A DNA stretch of 8,775 nt from UBA4735 sp036569845 (GTDB lineage: Bacteria > Chloroflexota > Limnocylindria > P2-11E), in the NCBI GenBank assembly GCA_036569845.1, contig DATCPY010000013.1, forward strand, positions 1 through 8,775, read 5' to 3'. Made by a program: the position numbers and the translations under genes. The notes below the pieces were generated by a model. The model saw nothing but the letters and a program-made list of their open reading frames with translations. It searched no databases and had not been told where the DNA came from. Numbering within the stretch: position 1 is the first letter of the stretch; each line of letters starts with the position of its first letter. Of this stretch, positions 1 through 6,352 are shown one piece after another.

Positions 1-332
1 GCGATGCAGCTGACGACGAGCCCGACGTAGCGGATGAACGCGTCGACGAGCGTGAGCTCGGCTCCGGTCGTCTTCACTACGCGGATCTTGAGCGCGCGGT
101 TGCCGAGCGTCTGGCCGTGCCCGTACGAAGACCAGAAGTACAGGAAGTACGCGAGGCCGATGAGCGTCTGGAACCCACTCCCGCCTACCGAATTGCCGCC
201 GAACAGGATGCTGGTCAGGATGCCGCCGACGATCGCCAGGATGACGAAGTCGATGATCGCCGCGAGCGCTCGGGTGAGGAACCCGATCTTCTCGGTGGTC
301 GCGAAGCTCGTTGTTGCTGTCGTTGTTGTCAT
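1..332 (-). CDS. RDD-family membrane protein, 5' part only (cut by left edge)
   Basis: Reading the minus strand from ATG at 332-330 gives 110 codons without a stop, then the window ends, so the C-terminus is missing. After a Thr/Ala-rich start (residues 2-13) comes the RDD signature: Arg21 followed by a hydrophobic helix (about 22-45) carrying Asp28, a second hydrophobic stretch (57-70), the motif GHGQTLGNRALKIRVVK (71-87), then ELTLVDAFIR (92-101) leading into a third helix. This Arg/Asp plus G-x-TLG-N-R pattern defines the RDD family of small multi-helix membrane proteins; some members have been linked to ion transport, but for most the role is unknown. A purine-rich ribosome site (GGGAG, about 9 nt upstream on the minus strand) supports the start. 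The gene is divergent from the pilin gene, and nothing seen here ties it to pilus function. Confidence 0.85.
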   Translation of the reverse strand, partial: MTTTTATTSFATTEKIGFLTRALAAIIDFVILAIVGGILTSILFGGNSVGGSGFQTLIGLAYFLYFWSSYGHGQTLGNRALKIRVVKTTGAELTLVDAFIRYVGLVVSCI

Positions 333-452
333 ATCTGGATACTCCCTTCCCGGCGCGAGTGTACGTAGCGACACCCAAATGGGTTAGTACCGGTTTCCTA
401 CTTGCCCCCGCAACGCCGCATGACGACGCTGCACATGAGAAAGGGGGGTTCC
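333..452. promoter_or_regulatory. divergent intergenic control region between RDD gene and flp
   Basis: This 120-bp gap between two divergent starts must hold the promoters of both genes. Visible elements are a short inverted repeat at 373-384 and, just downstream on the + strand, GG at 392-393 and GC at 404-405 separated by exactly 10 bp, with TTGC at 402-405. That is the minimal spacing of a sigma-54 -24/-12 promoter, but the -24 half keeps only GG. No convincing sigma-70 -35/-10 pair was found in either direction. Promoter assignment is therefore tentative. Confidence 0.4.
373..384. promoter_or_regulatory. short inverted repeat, possible operator
   Basis: ACCCA-AA-TGGGT is a 5-bp inverted repeat with a 2-bp centre, about 70 bp upstream of the flp start and 41 bp upstream of the RDD start. 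It is A/T-richer than its surroundings. It could be a binding site for a dimeric regulator of either divergent gene. No family of regulator is assigned. Confidence 0.3.
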
Positions 453-611
453 GTGAGCATTCAGAGCTTCTTCCACGAAGACGACGGTCAGGGCCTGGTC
501 GAATATGCCCTCATCATTGCTGTCATCGCCATCGCGGTGATCGTCGCCATGATCTTCCTGCGCGGTCAGATCCAGAACATCTTCAGCAACATCGGCAACA
601 ACCTGACCTAG
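453..611 (+). CDS. flp: Flp-type prepilin (Tad pilus major subunit)
   Basis: This is a 52-residue prepilin, the presumed structural subunit of the Tad pilus. A short leader of 12 residues (MSIQSFFHEDDG) precedes QGLVEY; Gly12 followed by four residues and Glu-Tyr (Glu17, Tyr18) is the Flp processing signature, so TadV should cut after Gly12 and leave a mature pilin of about 40 residues. A single hydrophobic segment (about 19-40) follows, then a short amphipathic tail ending FSNIGNNLT. GTG at 453 is chosen because a strong purine tract (AAAGG/GGGGGG, 440-448) sits directly upstream and the length fits Flp pilins; upstream ATGs in frame (402, 420) would put that tract inside the gene and add an unusual N-terminus. 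It is first in the locus and followed by a hairpin at 637-670. Confidence 0.9.
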   Translation: MSIQSFFHEDDGQGLVEYALIIAVIAIAVIVAMIFLRGQIQNIFSNIGNNLT

Positions 612-636
612 GCTCAGCCCGCGAATATGTACGAGG

Positions 637-670
637 GGCGGCGTTCGCCAAACGGCGACCGCCGCCTTTT
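637..670 (+). terminator. stem-loop attenuator/terminator after flp
   Basis: GGCGGCG (637-643) pairs with CGCCGCC (660-666), and TCGCC (645-649) with GGCGA (654-658), separated by a single T/C mismatch and closed by the loop AAAC. Four T residues (667-670) follow. This is a 12-bp GC-rich stem with a short U-tract, 26 nt after the flp stop. It probably ends or attenuates transcription so that pilin mRNA outnumbers mRNA for the assembly machine; the short U-tract suggests partial read-through. Confidence 0.7.
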
Positions 671-739
671 CGTCCGCGATAGGGGATAGGGATCGACGCA
701 CTGCTGGCGGTCCAGAACGCGATCCTCGTCGCCTTCGTC

Positions 740-1210
740 GTGACGATCATCGTCACCGACTGGCGGTGGCATCGCATCCCCAACGCGGCCACCTACCCGG
801 CGATGGTCGTGGGCCTCGTCCTCGGCCTGATCGAAAGCGCCACGAAGACCGGCTTCCCTGGCACGGTGTTCGGCGGCGGCATCCTCGACCACGTCGCCGG
901 GCTCGGCATCGGCTTCCTCCTCGCCTATCCCTTCTACGCGGCCGGCGGCCTGAAGGCCGGGGATGGGAAGTTCCTCATGGCGGTCGGCGCGCTCAAAGGG
1001 ACGGCGTTCCTCCTCGTCGGCGCCGTGTATGGCGCGCTGATCGGCGGCGTCATCGCGATCGGGTTCATCGTCGCGCGACGAATCGCCGCCCGTCGGGCGG
1101 GGACCGGCGAGACGGTCGGCGGGCTGTTGCATACGTGGATCCCGTACGGCGTCGCACTTGGACTGGGCGCCTTGGCATCGCTGGTGCTCGAGATGAGCCG
1201 CATATCATGA
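740..1210 (+). CDS. tadV: A24 prepilin peptidase, TadV/CpaA type (true start probably upstream, near 692)
   Basis: This is the membrane aspartic peptidase expected to cleave the Flp leader. Counting from GTG740, the first catalytic Asp is Asp7 in TDWRWHRIPN; the second is Asp75 in LKAGDGKFLMAVGALKG, a version of the GxGD motif in which the first Gly is Lys. Several hydrophobic helices follow, ending IPYGVALGLGAL (134-145) as in other family members. Coordinates use the only conventional start, but it is a poor one: there is no ribosome site, and the helix that should precede Asp7 would be largely lost. The frame is open back to 683 and encodes a fitting helix (DALLAVQNAILVAFV, from codon 695). 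AGGGG at 681-685 is well placed for initiation at ATC692, and the longer protein would be about 172 residues. It lies 9 bp before cpaE. Confidence 0.85.
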   Translation: MTIIVTDWRWHRIPNAATYPAMVVGLVLGLIESATKTGFPGTVFGGGILDHVAGLGIGFLLAYPFYAAGGLKAGDGKFLMAVGALKGTAFLLVGAVYGALIGGVIAIGFIVARRIAARRAGTGETVGGLLHTWIPYGVALGLGALASLVLEMSRIS

Positions 1211-1219
1211 GTCCCGCCC

Positions 1220-2509
1220 ATGGCTGAGAAGATTCGCATCCTCGTCGTCGATGACATCGTGGAAACGCGCGAAAACCTGGCGAAGCTCATCGGCTTCGAG
1301 CCCGACATGACCATCGTGGCCTCCGCGGACGGGGGCCAGCAGGCCGTTGAGTTCGCGAAGCGGGATCGGCCCGACGTGATCCTCATGGACATCAACATGC
1401 CGGATATGGACGGCATCACCGCGACGGAGATCATCGCGAACACGGTCCCGGAATCTCCGATCATCATGATGAGCGTCCAGGGTGAGCAGGACTACCTCCG
1501 CCGGTCGATGCTCGCCGGCGCGCGCGAGTTCCTGGTCAAGCCGTTCTCCGCCGATGAGCTGGTCAACGCGATCCGCCACGTGCACGAGATCGAGAAGGTC
1601 AAGCGCGCGCGCTACCAGCAGCAGGCCGCGCCGGTGCAGCAGAGCGGCGGTGGCGGGGGCGCCGGCGGCCAGAGCCTGACCGCGGTGCTCCAGCCTCAGC
1701 GTGGCAAGATCATCACGTTCTTCTCGCCGAAGGGCGGCGTCGGCCGCACGACGATCTCGACGAACCTCGCGGTCGCCCTCCATCAGTCCACCGGTCAGCC
1801 GGTGGTCCTCGTGGACGGGAGCCTCCCGTTCGGCGACATCGCGGTCATCTTGAACATGAGCCCGAAGGCCAAGACCATTGCCGACCTGGTCGGCTCGTTC
1901 GAGCAGGTCGATGCCGAGGTCCTCGAGTCCGTGCTCGTGCAGCACTCGACCGGCATCAAGGTGCTGCTCGCCCCACCGACGCCGGAGGCGGCCGAGCTCA
2001 TCACCGGGGCGAACATCAAGAAGGTCCTCGAGACGCTTCGCGAGTCGTACGCCTTCGTCGTCGTCGACACGTGGCCCTCGTTCCAGGAGCAGGTCCTCAC
2101 GATGCTCGACGTGGCCGACGTGATCCTCACCCTCATGACCCTCGAGATCACGAGCCTCAAGAACGTCAGGGTGTTCATGGAGATCGCCGAGAAGCTCGGC
2201 TACGACGACCAGAAGGTGCAGCTCGTCGCGAACCGCAACGACAGCTCCGGCGGCATCAAGGCCTCGGACGTCGAGGCGAGCCTGGCCCGGAAGATCCCGC
2301 ACACGATCGTCTCGGACGGCCGGGCGCTCGTCCTCGCGGTCAACCGGGGGGTCCCGTTCGTCATCAGTCACCGGGACAGCCAGGTCGCCAAGGACATCTT
2401 CATCCTCGCCGACAAGCTCTCCGGGGCTGCCGAAGCGGCCGCCGCGGGGGCCGCGACACCGCAAAAGGCGGCAGCGAAGCAGGGGATGAGGCTGTTCGGC
2501 GCCCGGTAG
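1220..2509 (+). CDS. cpaE: CpaE/TadZ: response-regulator receiver fused to MinD/ParA-like ATPase
   Basis: A 429-residue two-domain protein; CpaE/TadZ proteins act in positioning Tad pilus assembly at the membrane. Residues 4-122 form a complete receiver: acidic pair Asp11-Asp12, phosphoacceptor Asp57 in LMDINMPDMDG, Ser85 at the switch position and Lys107-Pro108. A flexible Gln/Gly-rich linker (132-152) follows. Residues 162-405 are the P-loop ATPase: the deviant Walker A is KGGVGRTT (171-178), with the signature Lys171 kept but the usual second Lys replaced by Arg176; Asp199 lies in VVLVDGSLPFGD, and Asp283 in YAFVVVDTWPS is the Walker B. The tail (410-429) is Ala-rich and basic. ATG1220 starts the receiver normally, 9 bp after tadV. 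Arg176 suggests weakened or altered ATP hydrolysis, although degenerate Walker A motifs are common in this family. No sensor kinase is in view. Confidence 0.93.
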   Translation: MAEKIRILVVDDIVETRENLAKLIGFEPDMTIVASADGGQQAVEFAKRDRPDVILMDINMPDMDGITATEIIANTVPESPIIMMSVQGEQDYLRRSMLAGAREFLVKPFSADELVNAIRHVHEIEKVKRARYQQQAAPVQQSGGGGGAGGQSLTAVLQPQRGKIITFFSPKGGVGRTTISTNLAVALHQSTGQPVVLVDGSLPFGDIAVILNMSPKAKTIADLVGSFEQVDAEVLESVLVQHSTGIKVLLAPPTPEAAELITGANIKKVLETLRESYAFVVVDTWPSFQEQVLTMLDVADVILTLMTLEITSLKNVRVFMEIAEKLGYDDQKVQLVANRNDSSGGIKASDVEASLARKIPHTIVSDGRALVLAVNRGVPFVISHRDSQVAKDIFILADKLSGAAEAAAAGAATPQKAAAKQGMRLFGAR

Positions 2510-2657
2510 CGGGCACGCATCGCGTCAGATCGGTCTAAGGCCGTTCGATAGCCCAAAAGTGCCCCTTCCGAAGCATCCGACTCCGCCGTTAGGGTCGTAG
2601 ACTCGCGGCGGAGGGAGCACCCGCTTGACGGGTCTCTTTTGAGGGGTTTGACCTGAT
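2510..2657 (+). promoter_or_regulatory. 148-bp intergenic region with two inverted repeats before tadA
   Basis: This is the largest non-coding gap within the machinery genes. CTCCGCCG (2581-2588) and CGGCGGAG (2606-2613) form a perfect 8-bp stem with a 17-nt loop. Just downstream ACCCG (2619-2623) and CGGGT (2629-2633) form a 5-bp stem with loop CTTGA, followed by CTCTTTT (2634-2640), terminator-like but with a short stem. GAGGGG at 2641-2646 is the likely ribosome site for tadA, with an 11-nt spacer. TTGACG at 2625-2630 resembles a -35 box but no matching -10 was seen. The region could hold a terminator for the upstream transcript, an attenuator or an internal promoter. Confidence 0.45.
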
Positions 2658-4079
2658 ATGTCGCTTCTGAGGCGGATCGAAGGCCAGCGTCCGGCTGGCA
2701 CTCCCGAGGCTCCGGCCACACCCGGCCAGGCGAACGGGCCCGACCAGGGCTCGCTCGGCTCCCAGCCCCCGGCCGCGGGGCCCCTCACCCAGACGGCCGC
2801 GCCGACCCGGGACCTGAACCGCGACCTCCGGTCCACGCTGCAGACCAGGATCATCAACAACCTCGACCCGCGGCTGAACCTCTCCGACGTCAAGGCCGTG
2901 CGCGCCGAGATCGAGAACATGTTCAACAAGTTCATCGACGAGGACGGCACGGTCATCACCCGTGTCGAGCGTCAGCGGATGCTCGAGCAGATCGTCGACG
3001 AGATCCTCGGCTTCGGTCCGATCCAGCCGCTCCTCAATGACGATTCGGTGACCGAGGTCATGGTGAACGGCCCGTTCCGCGTCTACGTCGAGCGCAAAGG
3101 CAAGCTCCAGCTCTCCGACGTCACGTTCCAGTCCGACGAGCACGTCATGCGCGTGATCGAGCGGATCATCGCCCCGATCGGCCGGCGCGTCGACGAGTCG
3201 AAGCCCTACGAGGACGCGCGGCTCCCGGATGGCTCACGCGTGAACATCATCATCCCGCCGCTCGCACTGAACGGTCCGGTCGTCACCATCCGGAAGTTCC
3301 CGAAGTACCGGATCCAGGTCGCGGACTACGTCAAGTTCGGCACCGCCACGAACGAGATGATGGAGTTCCTCCGGGCGTGCGTCGAAGCGCGCCTCAACAT
3401 GTTCATCTCCGGCGGTACCGGCTCCGGAAAGACGACGCTGCTCAACATCATGTCCGGGTTCATCCCCGAGGACGAGCGGATCATCACGATCGAGGACGCG
3501 GCCGAGCTCCGTCTCGTCCAGGACCACGTGGTCCGCCTCGAATCGCGCGCGGCGAACATCGAAGGCAAGGGCGCGATCACGATCATGGATCTCGTGAAGA
3601 ACTCCCTCCGGATGCGTCCCGAGCGGATCGTCGTCGGTGAGATCCGTGGCGGCGAGGCGCTCTCGATGCTGCAGGCGATGAACACCGGTCACGATGGCTC
3701 CCTGTCCACCGGCCACGCGAACTCACCGCGCGACATGCTCGCGCGGCTCGAGACGATGTGCCTGATGGCGGGCGTCGACCTGCCGGCTCGGGCCATCAAG
3801 GAGCAGATCGCGAGCGCGCTCGACGTCATCGTCCAGATCTCACGGCTGAAGGACGGCTCGCGCAAGATCACCAACATCACCGAGTGCCAGGGCATGGAGG
3901 GCGACGCGATCGTCCTTCAGGACGTATTCGTGTTCGAGCAGACCGCGTTCGTCGACGGCAAGGTCGTCGGGCGTCTTCGGCCGACGGGCATCCGGCCGAA
4001 GTTCTCCGAGAAGTTCGAGGCCGCCGGCATCCGGCTGCCACAGGGCGTGTTCGGGGACATGTCAGCGGGACTCCGCTAG
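2658..4079 (+). CDS. tadA: TadA/CpaF secretion ATPase of the Tad pilus
   Basis: A 473-residue cytoplasmic ATPase of the type II/IV secretion superfamily that powers Flp pilus assembly as a hexamer with TadB/TadC. An extended Pro/Ala/Gln-rich N-terminus (10-50) is probably disordered. The N-terminal domain includes EILGFGPIQPLL and SVTEVMVNGP, typical of CpaF proteins. The ATPase core shows Walker A GGTGSGKTT (252-260, Lys258), the Asp box TIEDAAEL (276-283), Walker B RIVVGEIRGGEA with Glu328, and the His box TGHDGSLSTGHAN (343-355; His345 and His353). All catalytic motifs are intact and the length is normal. ATG2658 has GAGGGG 11 nt upstream. The stop codon is followed with no gap by the TTG start of tadB. 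Confidence 0.96.
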   Translation: MSLLRRIEGQRPAGTPEAPATPGQANGPDQGSLGSQPPAAGPLTQTAAPTRDLNRDLRSTLQTRIINNLDPRLNLSDVKAVRAEIENMFNKFIDEDGTVITRVERQRMLEQIVDEILGFGPIQPLLNDDSVTEVMVNGPFRVYVERKGKLQLSDVTFQSDEHVMRVIERIIAPIGRRVDESKPYEDARLPDGSRVNIIIPPLALNGPVVTIRKFPKYRIQVADYVKFGTATNEMMEFLRACVEARLNMFISGGTGSGKTTLLNIMSGFIPEDERIITIEDAAELRLVQDHVVRLESRAANIEGKGAITIMDLVKNSLRMRPERIVVGEIRGGEALSMLQAMNTGHDGSLSTGHANSPRDMLARLETMCLMAGVDLPARAIKEQIASALDVIVQISRLKDGSRKITNITECQGMEGDAIVLQDVFVFEQTAFVDGKVVGRLRPTGIRPKFSEKFEAAGIRLPQGVFGDMSAGLR

Positions 4080-5063
4080 TTGGAGTACGCGCTTCCGGCC
4101 GGGCTGTTCCTCGGGATCCTCCTCGTCTTCGGGGCGATCTCGAGCATGCTCGGCGGCGGTAGCGAAAGCGTCGAAGCCCGGATGGCTCGGTACGCGGGAC
4201 CTGGCTCAGGCGCGATCGCCGCGGACGCCGCAGCGAAGACCCGGAAGAAGGCGAAGCGCAAGAAGGATCGCAAGGACATCGACCCGTTCGCGACGCTCTC
4301 GTCCGACGTCGAAGACAAGCGGTTCGCGGCGAAGGTCCAGCGCGATCTCGCGCGCGCCAACCTGAAGCTTCGCGTCGCGGAGTACTACTACATCCGGATC
4401 GGCGCGTCGCTCGGGCTCGGCGTGCTGCTGTTCGTGTTCCGCGATCCGATCTCCGGGGTCATCGGGTTCATCGCCGGGTACATGCTGCCGCGCATCTGGT
4501 TGGGCCGGCGGATCGGCGGCCGCCTGAAGTCGTTCAACAAGCAGCTCCCGGACACGATCACGCTGCTTTCGAACTCACTGCGCGCCGGCTCGAGCTTCCT
4601 CCAGTCGATCGAGCTCATCTCCCGCGAAGGCGGCCCGCCGATGAGCGACGAGATGGGCCGTGTGGTGCGTGAGGTGAACCTCGGCCTCGGTATGGAGGAG
4701 GCGCTCCACAACCTCGTGCGCCGGATCAAGAGCGACGACCTCGACCTCATGGTCACCGCAATCGGGATCCAGCAGCAGGTCGGTGGCAATCTCGCCGAGA
4801 TCCTGGACACGATCGCGTTCACCATCCGCGAGCGCGTTCGGATCAAGGGCGAGATCAACACGCTCACCGCGCAGGGCCGCGTGTCGGGCTACCTCGTGGC
4901 CTTCCTGCCGATCGGCCTCGGTGCCGCGCTCAACGCCATCAATCCCGCGTTCATGCAGCCGCTCTTCACTGAGACCATCGGCCGCATTCTCATCGCTGTC
5001 GGCGCCGTGATGATGACCATCGGCTTCCTCGCGATCCGCAAGATCACGGACATCAAGGTCTAA
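4080..5063 (+). CDS. tadB: TadB, inner-membrane platform protein (T2SSF domain)
   Basis: A 327-residue integral membrane protein, one of the two platform proteins of Tad pilus assembly, expected to contact TadA and TadC. It has an N-terminal membrane helix (about 5-23), a cytoplasmic segment with a very basic patch (53-66, KTRKKAKRKKDRKD), a hydrophobic hairpin (107-138), the type II secretion F domain (about 156-280: LPDTITLLSNSLRAGSSF, then QQVGGNLAEILD), and C-terminal helices at about 270-288 and 302-319. TTG4080 directly follows the tadA stop and is in the same frame, so no earlier start exists; the next starts would delete the first helix. No good ribosome site is seen, so translation probably relies on termination-reinitiation from tadA. 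Confidence 0.93.
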   Translation: MEYALPAGLFLGILLVFGAISSMLGGGSESVEARMARYAGPGSGAIAADAAAKTRKKAKRKKDRKDIDPFATLSSDVEDKRFAAKVQRDLARANLKLRVAEYYYIRIGASLGLGVLLFVFRDPISGVIGFIAGYMLPRIWLGRRIGGRLKSFNKQLPDTITLLSNSLRAGSSFLQSIELISREGGPPMSDEMGRVVREVNLGLGMEEALHNLVRRIKSDDLDLMVTAIGIQQQVGGNLAEILDTIAFTIRERVRIKGEINTLTAQGRVSGYLVAFLPIGLGAALNAINPAFMQPLFTETIGRILIAVGAVMMTIGFLAIRKITDIKV

Positions 5064-5064
5064 G

Positions 5065-5976
5065 TTGGAGATCGTCCTTCCGCTCCTGGTGACCGTCGGG
5101 ATCGTCATCGCGATCCTCGGCACCCAGATGGGCTCGGGCCTCGATCCGGTCCAGGCGCGCCTGCAGCAGATCGCCGTCCGTCCGCGAAGCCTCGAAGAGC
5201 TCGAGCTGCAGCGGCCGCTCTCGGACCGCACGCTCAAGCCGATCATCCGCGGCCTCGCGAGCCTGATGGCCCGGTTCTATCCGGCGAACACGATGAAGGC
5301 GATGCCGCTCAAGCTGAAGCGCGCGGGCATGGAGAGCACGAGCGCCGAGTTCTTCGTCGGCGTGAAGGCCTTCGCGGCCATCGTCGGCGCCGTCGCGGCC
5401 TCCGCCCTCGTGAACCTCATGACGAGCGACGGAACGCAGACGATCATCGCCGCGATCGTGGGCCTCGTCGTCGGCTTCATGGCTCCCGACTTCTACCTGG
5501 GGAACCGCGCCGGGGGCCGCGGCAAGCAGATCCTCGAGACCCTTCCGGATGCCCTCGATCTCCTGACGATCTCAGTGGAGGCGGGCCTCGGATTCGACGC
5601 GGCGCTCGTCAAGGTGACCGAGAAGCTGAAGGGCGCCCTGTCCGAGGAGTTCAAGCGCGCCGCATCGGAACAGCGCGTCGGCAAGTCGCGTCAAGAGGCC
5701 CTCCGCGGTATCCAGGAGCGCGTCGAGCAGAAGGAGCTCGCGAGCTTCATCTCGGCGATCATCCAGGCCGACCAGCTCGGTGTGTCGATGTCCAAGGTGC
5801 TGCGGATCCAGTCCGAGCAGATGCGCAGTGAGCGCCGTCAGCGCGCCGAGGAGAAGGCGGCGAAGGCCCCGATCCTCATCATGCTGCCGACGATCGGCTG
5901 CATCTTCCCGTCGCTGTTCATCGTCATCCTTGCGCCGGCAGCCCTGTCGGCGTTGAGCAGCTGCAGTAGCTTCTAG
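5065..5976 (+). CDS. tadC: TadC, inner-membrane platform protein (T2SSF domain)
   Basis: A 303-residue membrane protein paralogous to TadB and its expected partner. It has an N-terminal helix (4-19), a cytoplasmic linker, two helices (about 98-117 and 125-145), a type II secretion F domain (about 158-285: LPDALDLLTISVEAGLGFD at 160-178, then IIQADQLGVSMSKVL at 232-246), a charged stretch rich in Arg and Glu (254-266) and a last helix (270-296). TTG5065 lies 1 bp after the tadB stop, with AAGG inside the end of tadB as a weak ribosome site. Like tadB it starts TTG-GAG. The C-terminus SALSSCSSF overlaps the open frame of the next gene by about 20 bp. Confidence 0.93.
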   Translation: MEIVLPLLVTVGIVIAILGTQMGSGLDPVQARLQQIAVRPRSLEELELQRPLSDRTLKPIIRGLASLMARFYPANTMKAMPLKLKRAGMESTSAEFFVGVKAFAAIVGAVAASALVNLMTSDGTQTIIAAIVGLVVGFMAPDFYLGNRAGGRGKQILETLPDALDLLTISVEAGLGFDAALVKVTEKLKGALSEEFKRAASEQRVGKSRQEALRGIQERVEQKELASFISAIIQADQLGVSMSKVLRIQSEQMRSERRQRAEEKAAKAPILIMLPTIGCIFPSLFIVILAPAALSALSSCSSF

Positions 5977-6352
5977 CGCCGCGCGGCTCCGCAACCGCAC
6001 GCGGGGCACGATCCTCGCCACCGACTGCCGCACCGCGAACACCTTCCTCAGCCGTGGCATCGGTCTCCTCCTCCACCGCACGCTCGCCGAAGGTGAGGCG
6101 CTGCGCATCACGCGCACGTCGAACATCACGATGCTGTTCATGCGTTTCCCGATCGACGTCCTGTTCCTGGATCGGGCCGGCCGGGTCGTGCGCGCCGTGC
6201 CAGGGCTGCGCCCGTGGGTCCCGATGAGTGCCGCGCGGGGGGCGGCGGAGGTGGTCGAGCTGCGCACGGGCACGATCGCCGCGAGCGGGACGCAAGTTGG
6301 CGACGACCTTGTATTCGATGATCGGGGGCGGGACGGCCCGGCCGGGCCTTGA
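5957..6352 (+). CDS. DUF192 family protein, start codon unresolved
   Basis: The frame is open from 5957 (just after an in-frame TGA) to TGA at 6350-6352, 131 codons. It matches DUF192: LRNRTRGTILA (11-21), TANTFLSRGIGLLLHRTL (26-43), GEALRI (46-51), MLFMRFPIDVLFLDRAGRVV (59-78) and RPWVP (85-89). DUF192 proteins are small and mostly of unknown function; many carry export signals, but none is seen here. The frame contains no ATG, GTG or TTG before ATG6131, which lies inside the core motif and would remove half the domain, so 5957 marks the limit of the open frame rather than a proven start. Two motif changes are notable: ITMLFMRF where IHTFFMRF is usual (His lost), and GLLLHR where GLLGR is usual. 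It may be a near-cognate start, a frame error, or decay. The last ten codons (GRDGPAGP) look unconstrained. Confidence 0.7.
   Translation, partial: AAAVASSAARLRNRTRGTILATDCRTANTFLSRGIGLLLHRTLAEGEALRITRTSNITMLFMRFPIDVLFLDRAGRVVRAVPGLRPWVPMSAARGAAEVVELRTGTIAASGTQVGDDLVFDDRGRDGPAGP
6335..6348. repeat. 14-bp perfect palindrome at the end of the DUF192 gene
   Basis: GGCCCGGCCGGGCC is self-complementary and directly abuts the TTGACA box at 6349. As RNA it would fold only as a 5-bp stem with a GGCC loop, and no U-tract follows, so it is a weak terminator at best. It lies within the last codons of the DUF192 gene. Confidence 0.5.

Noticed and set aside
34..387. Plus-strand open frames of 83-123 codons over 34-682
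   Set aside because: They overlap the convincing RDD gene on the minus strand and the flp gene, have no family signature, and are Arg/Ser/Pro-rich.
402..455. Upstream ATG starts for flp at 402 and 420
   Set aside because: They would place the strong purine-rich ribosome site inside the gene and add residues not seen in short Flp leaders; GTG453 is better.
614..1132. Minus-strand open frame of 172 codons opposite tadV
   Set aside because: Highly charged, repetitive composition with no domain; it spans the flp hairpin and the prepilin peptidase motifs on the other strand.
1630..1675. G-rich tract within cpaE as a DNA repeat
   Set aside because: It simply encodes the Gly-rich interdomain linker of the protein.
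1205..2464. Long open frame on the minus strand (about 419 codons) opposite cpaE
   Set aside because: Its product is a Asp/Glu/Arg/Leu/His-rich low-complexity string with no recognisable domain; it mirrors the codon bias of the real cpaE gene on the + strand.
3234..3716. Minus-strand open frames opposite tadA
   Set aside because: Same GC-driven shadow effect; tadA on the + strand has all catalytic motifs.
5978..5987. GCCGCGCGGC palindrome just after the tadC stop as a terminator
   Set aside because: It has no loop and no U-tract, and lies inside the open frame of the DUF192 gene; such short palindromes are expected at this GC content.
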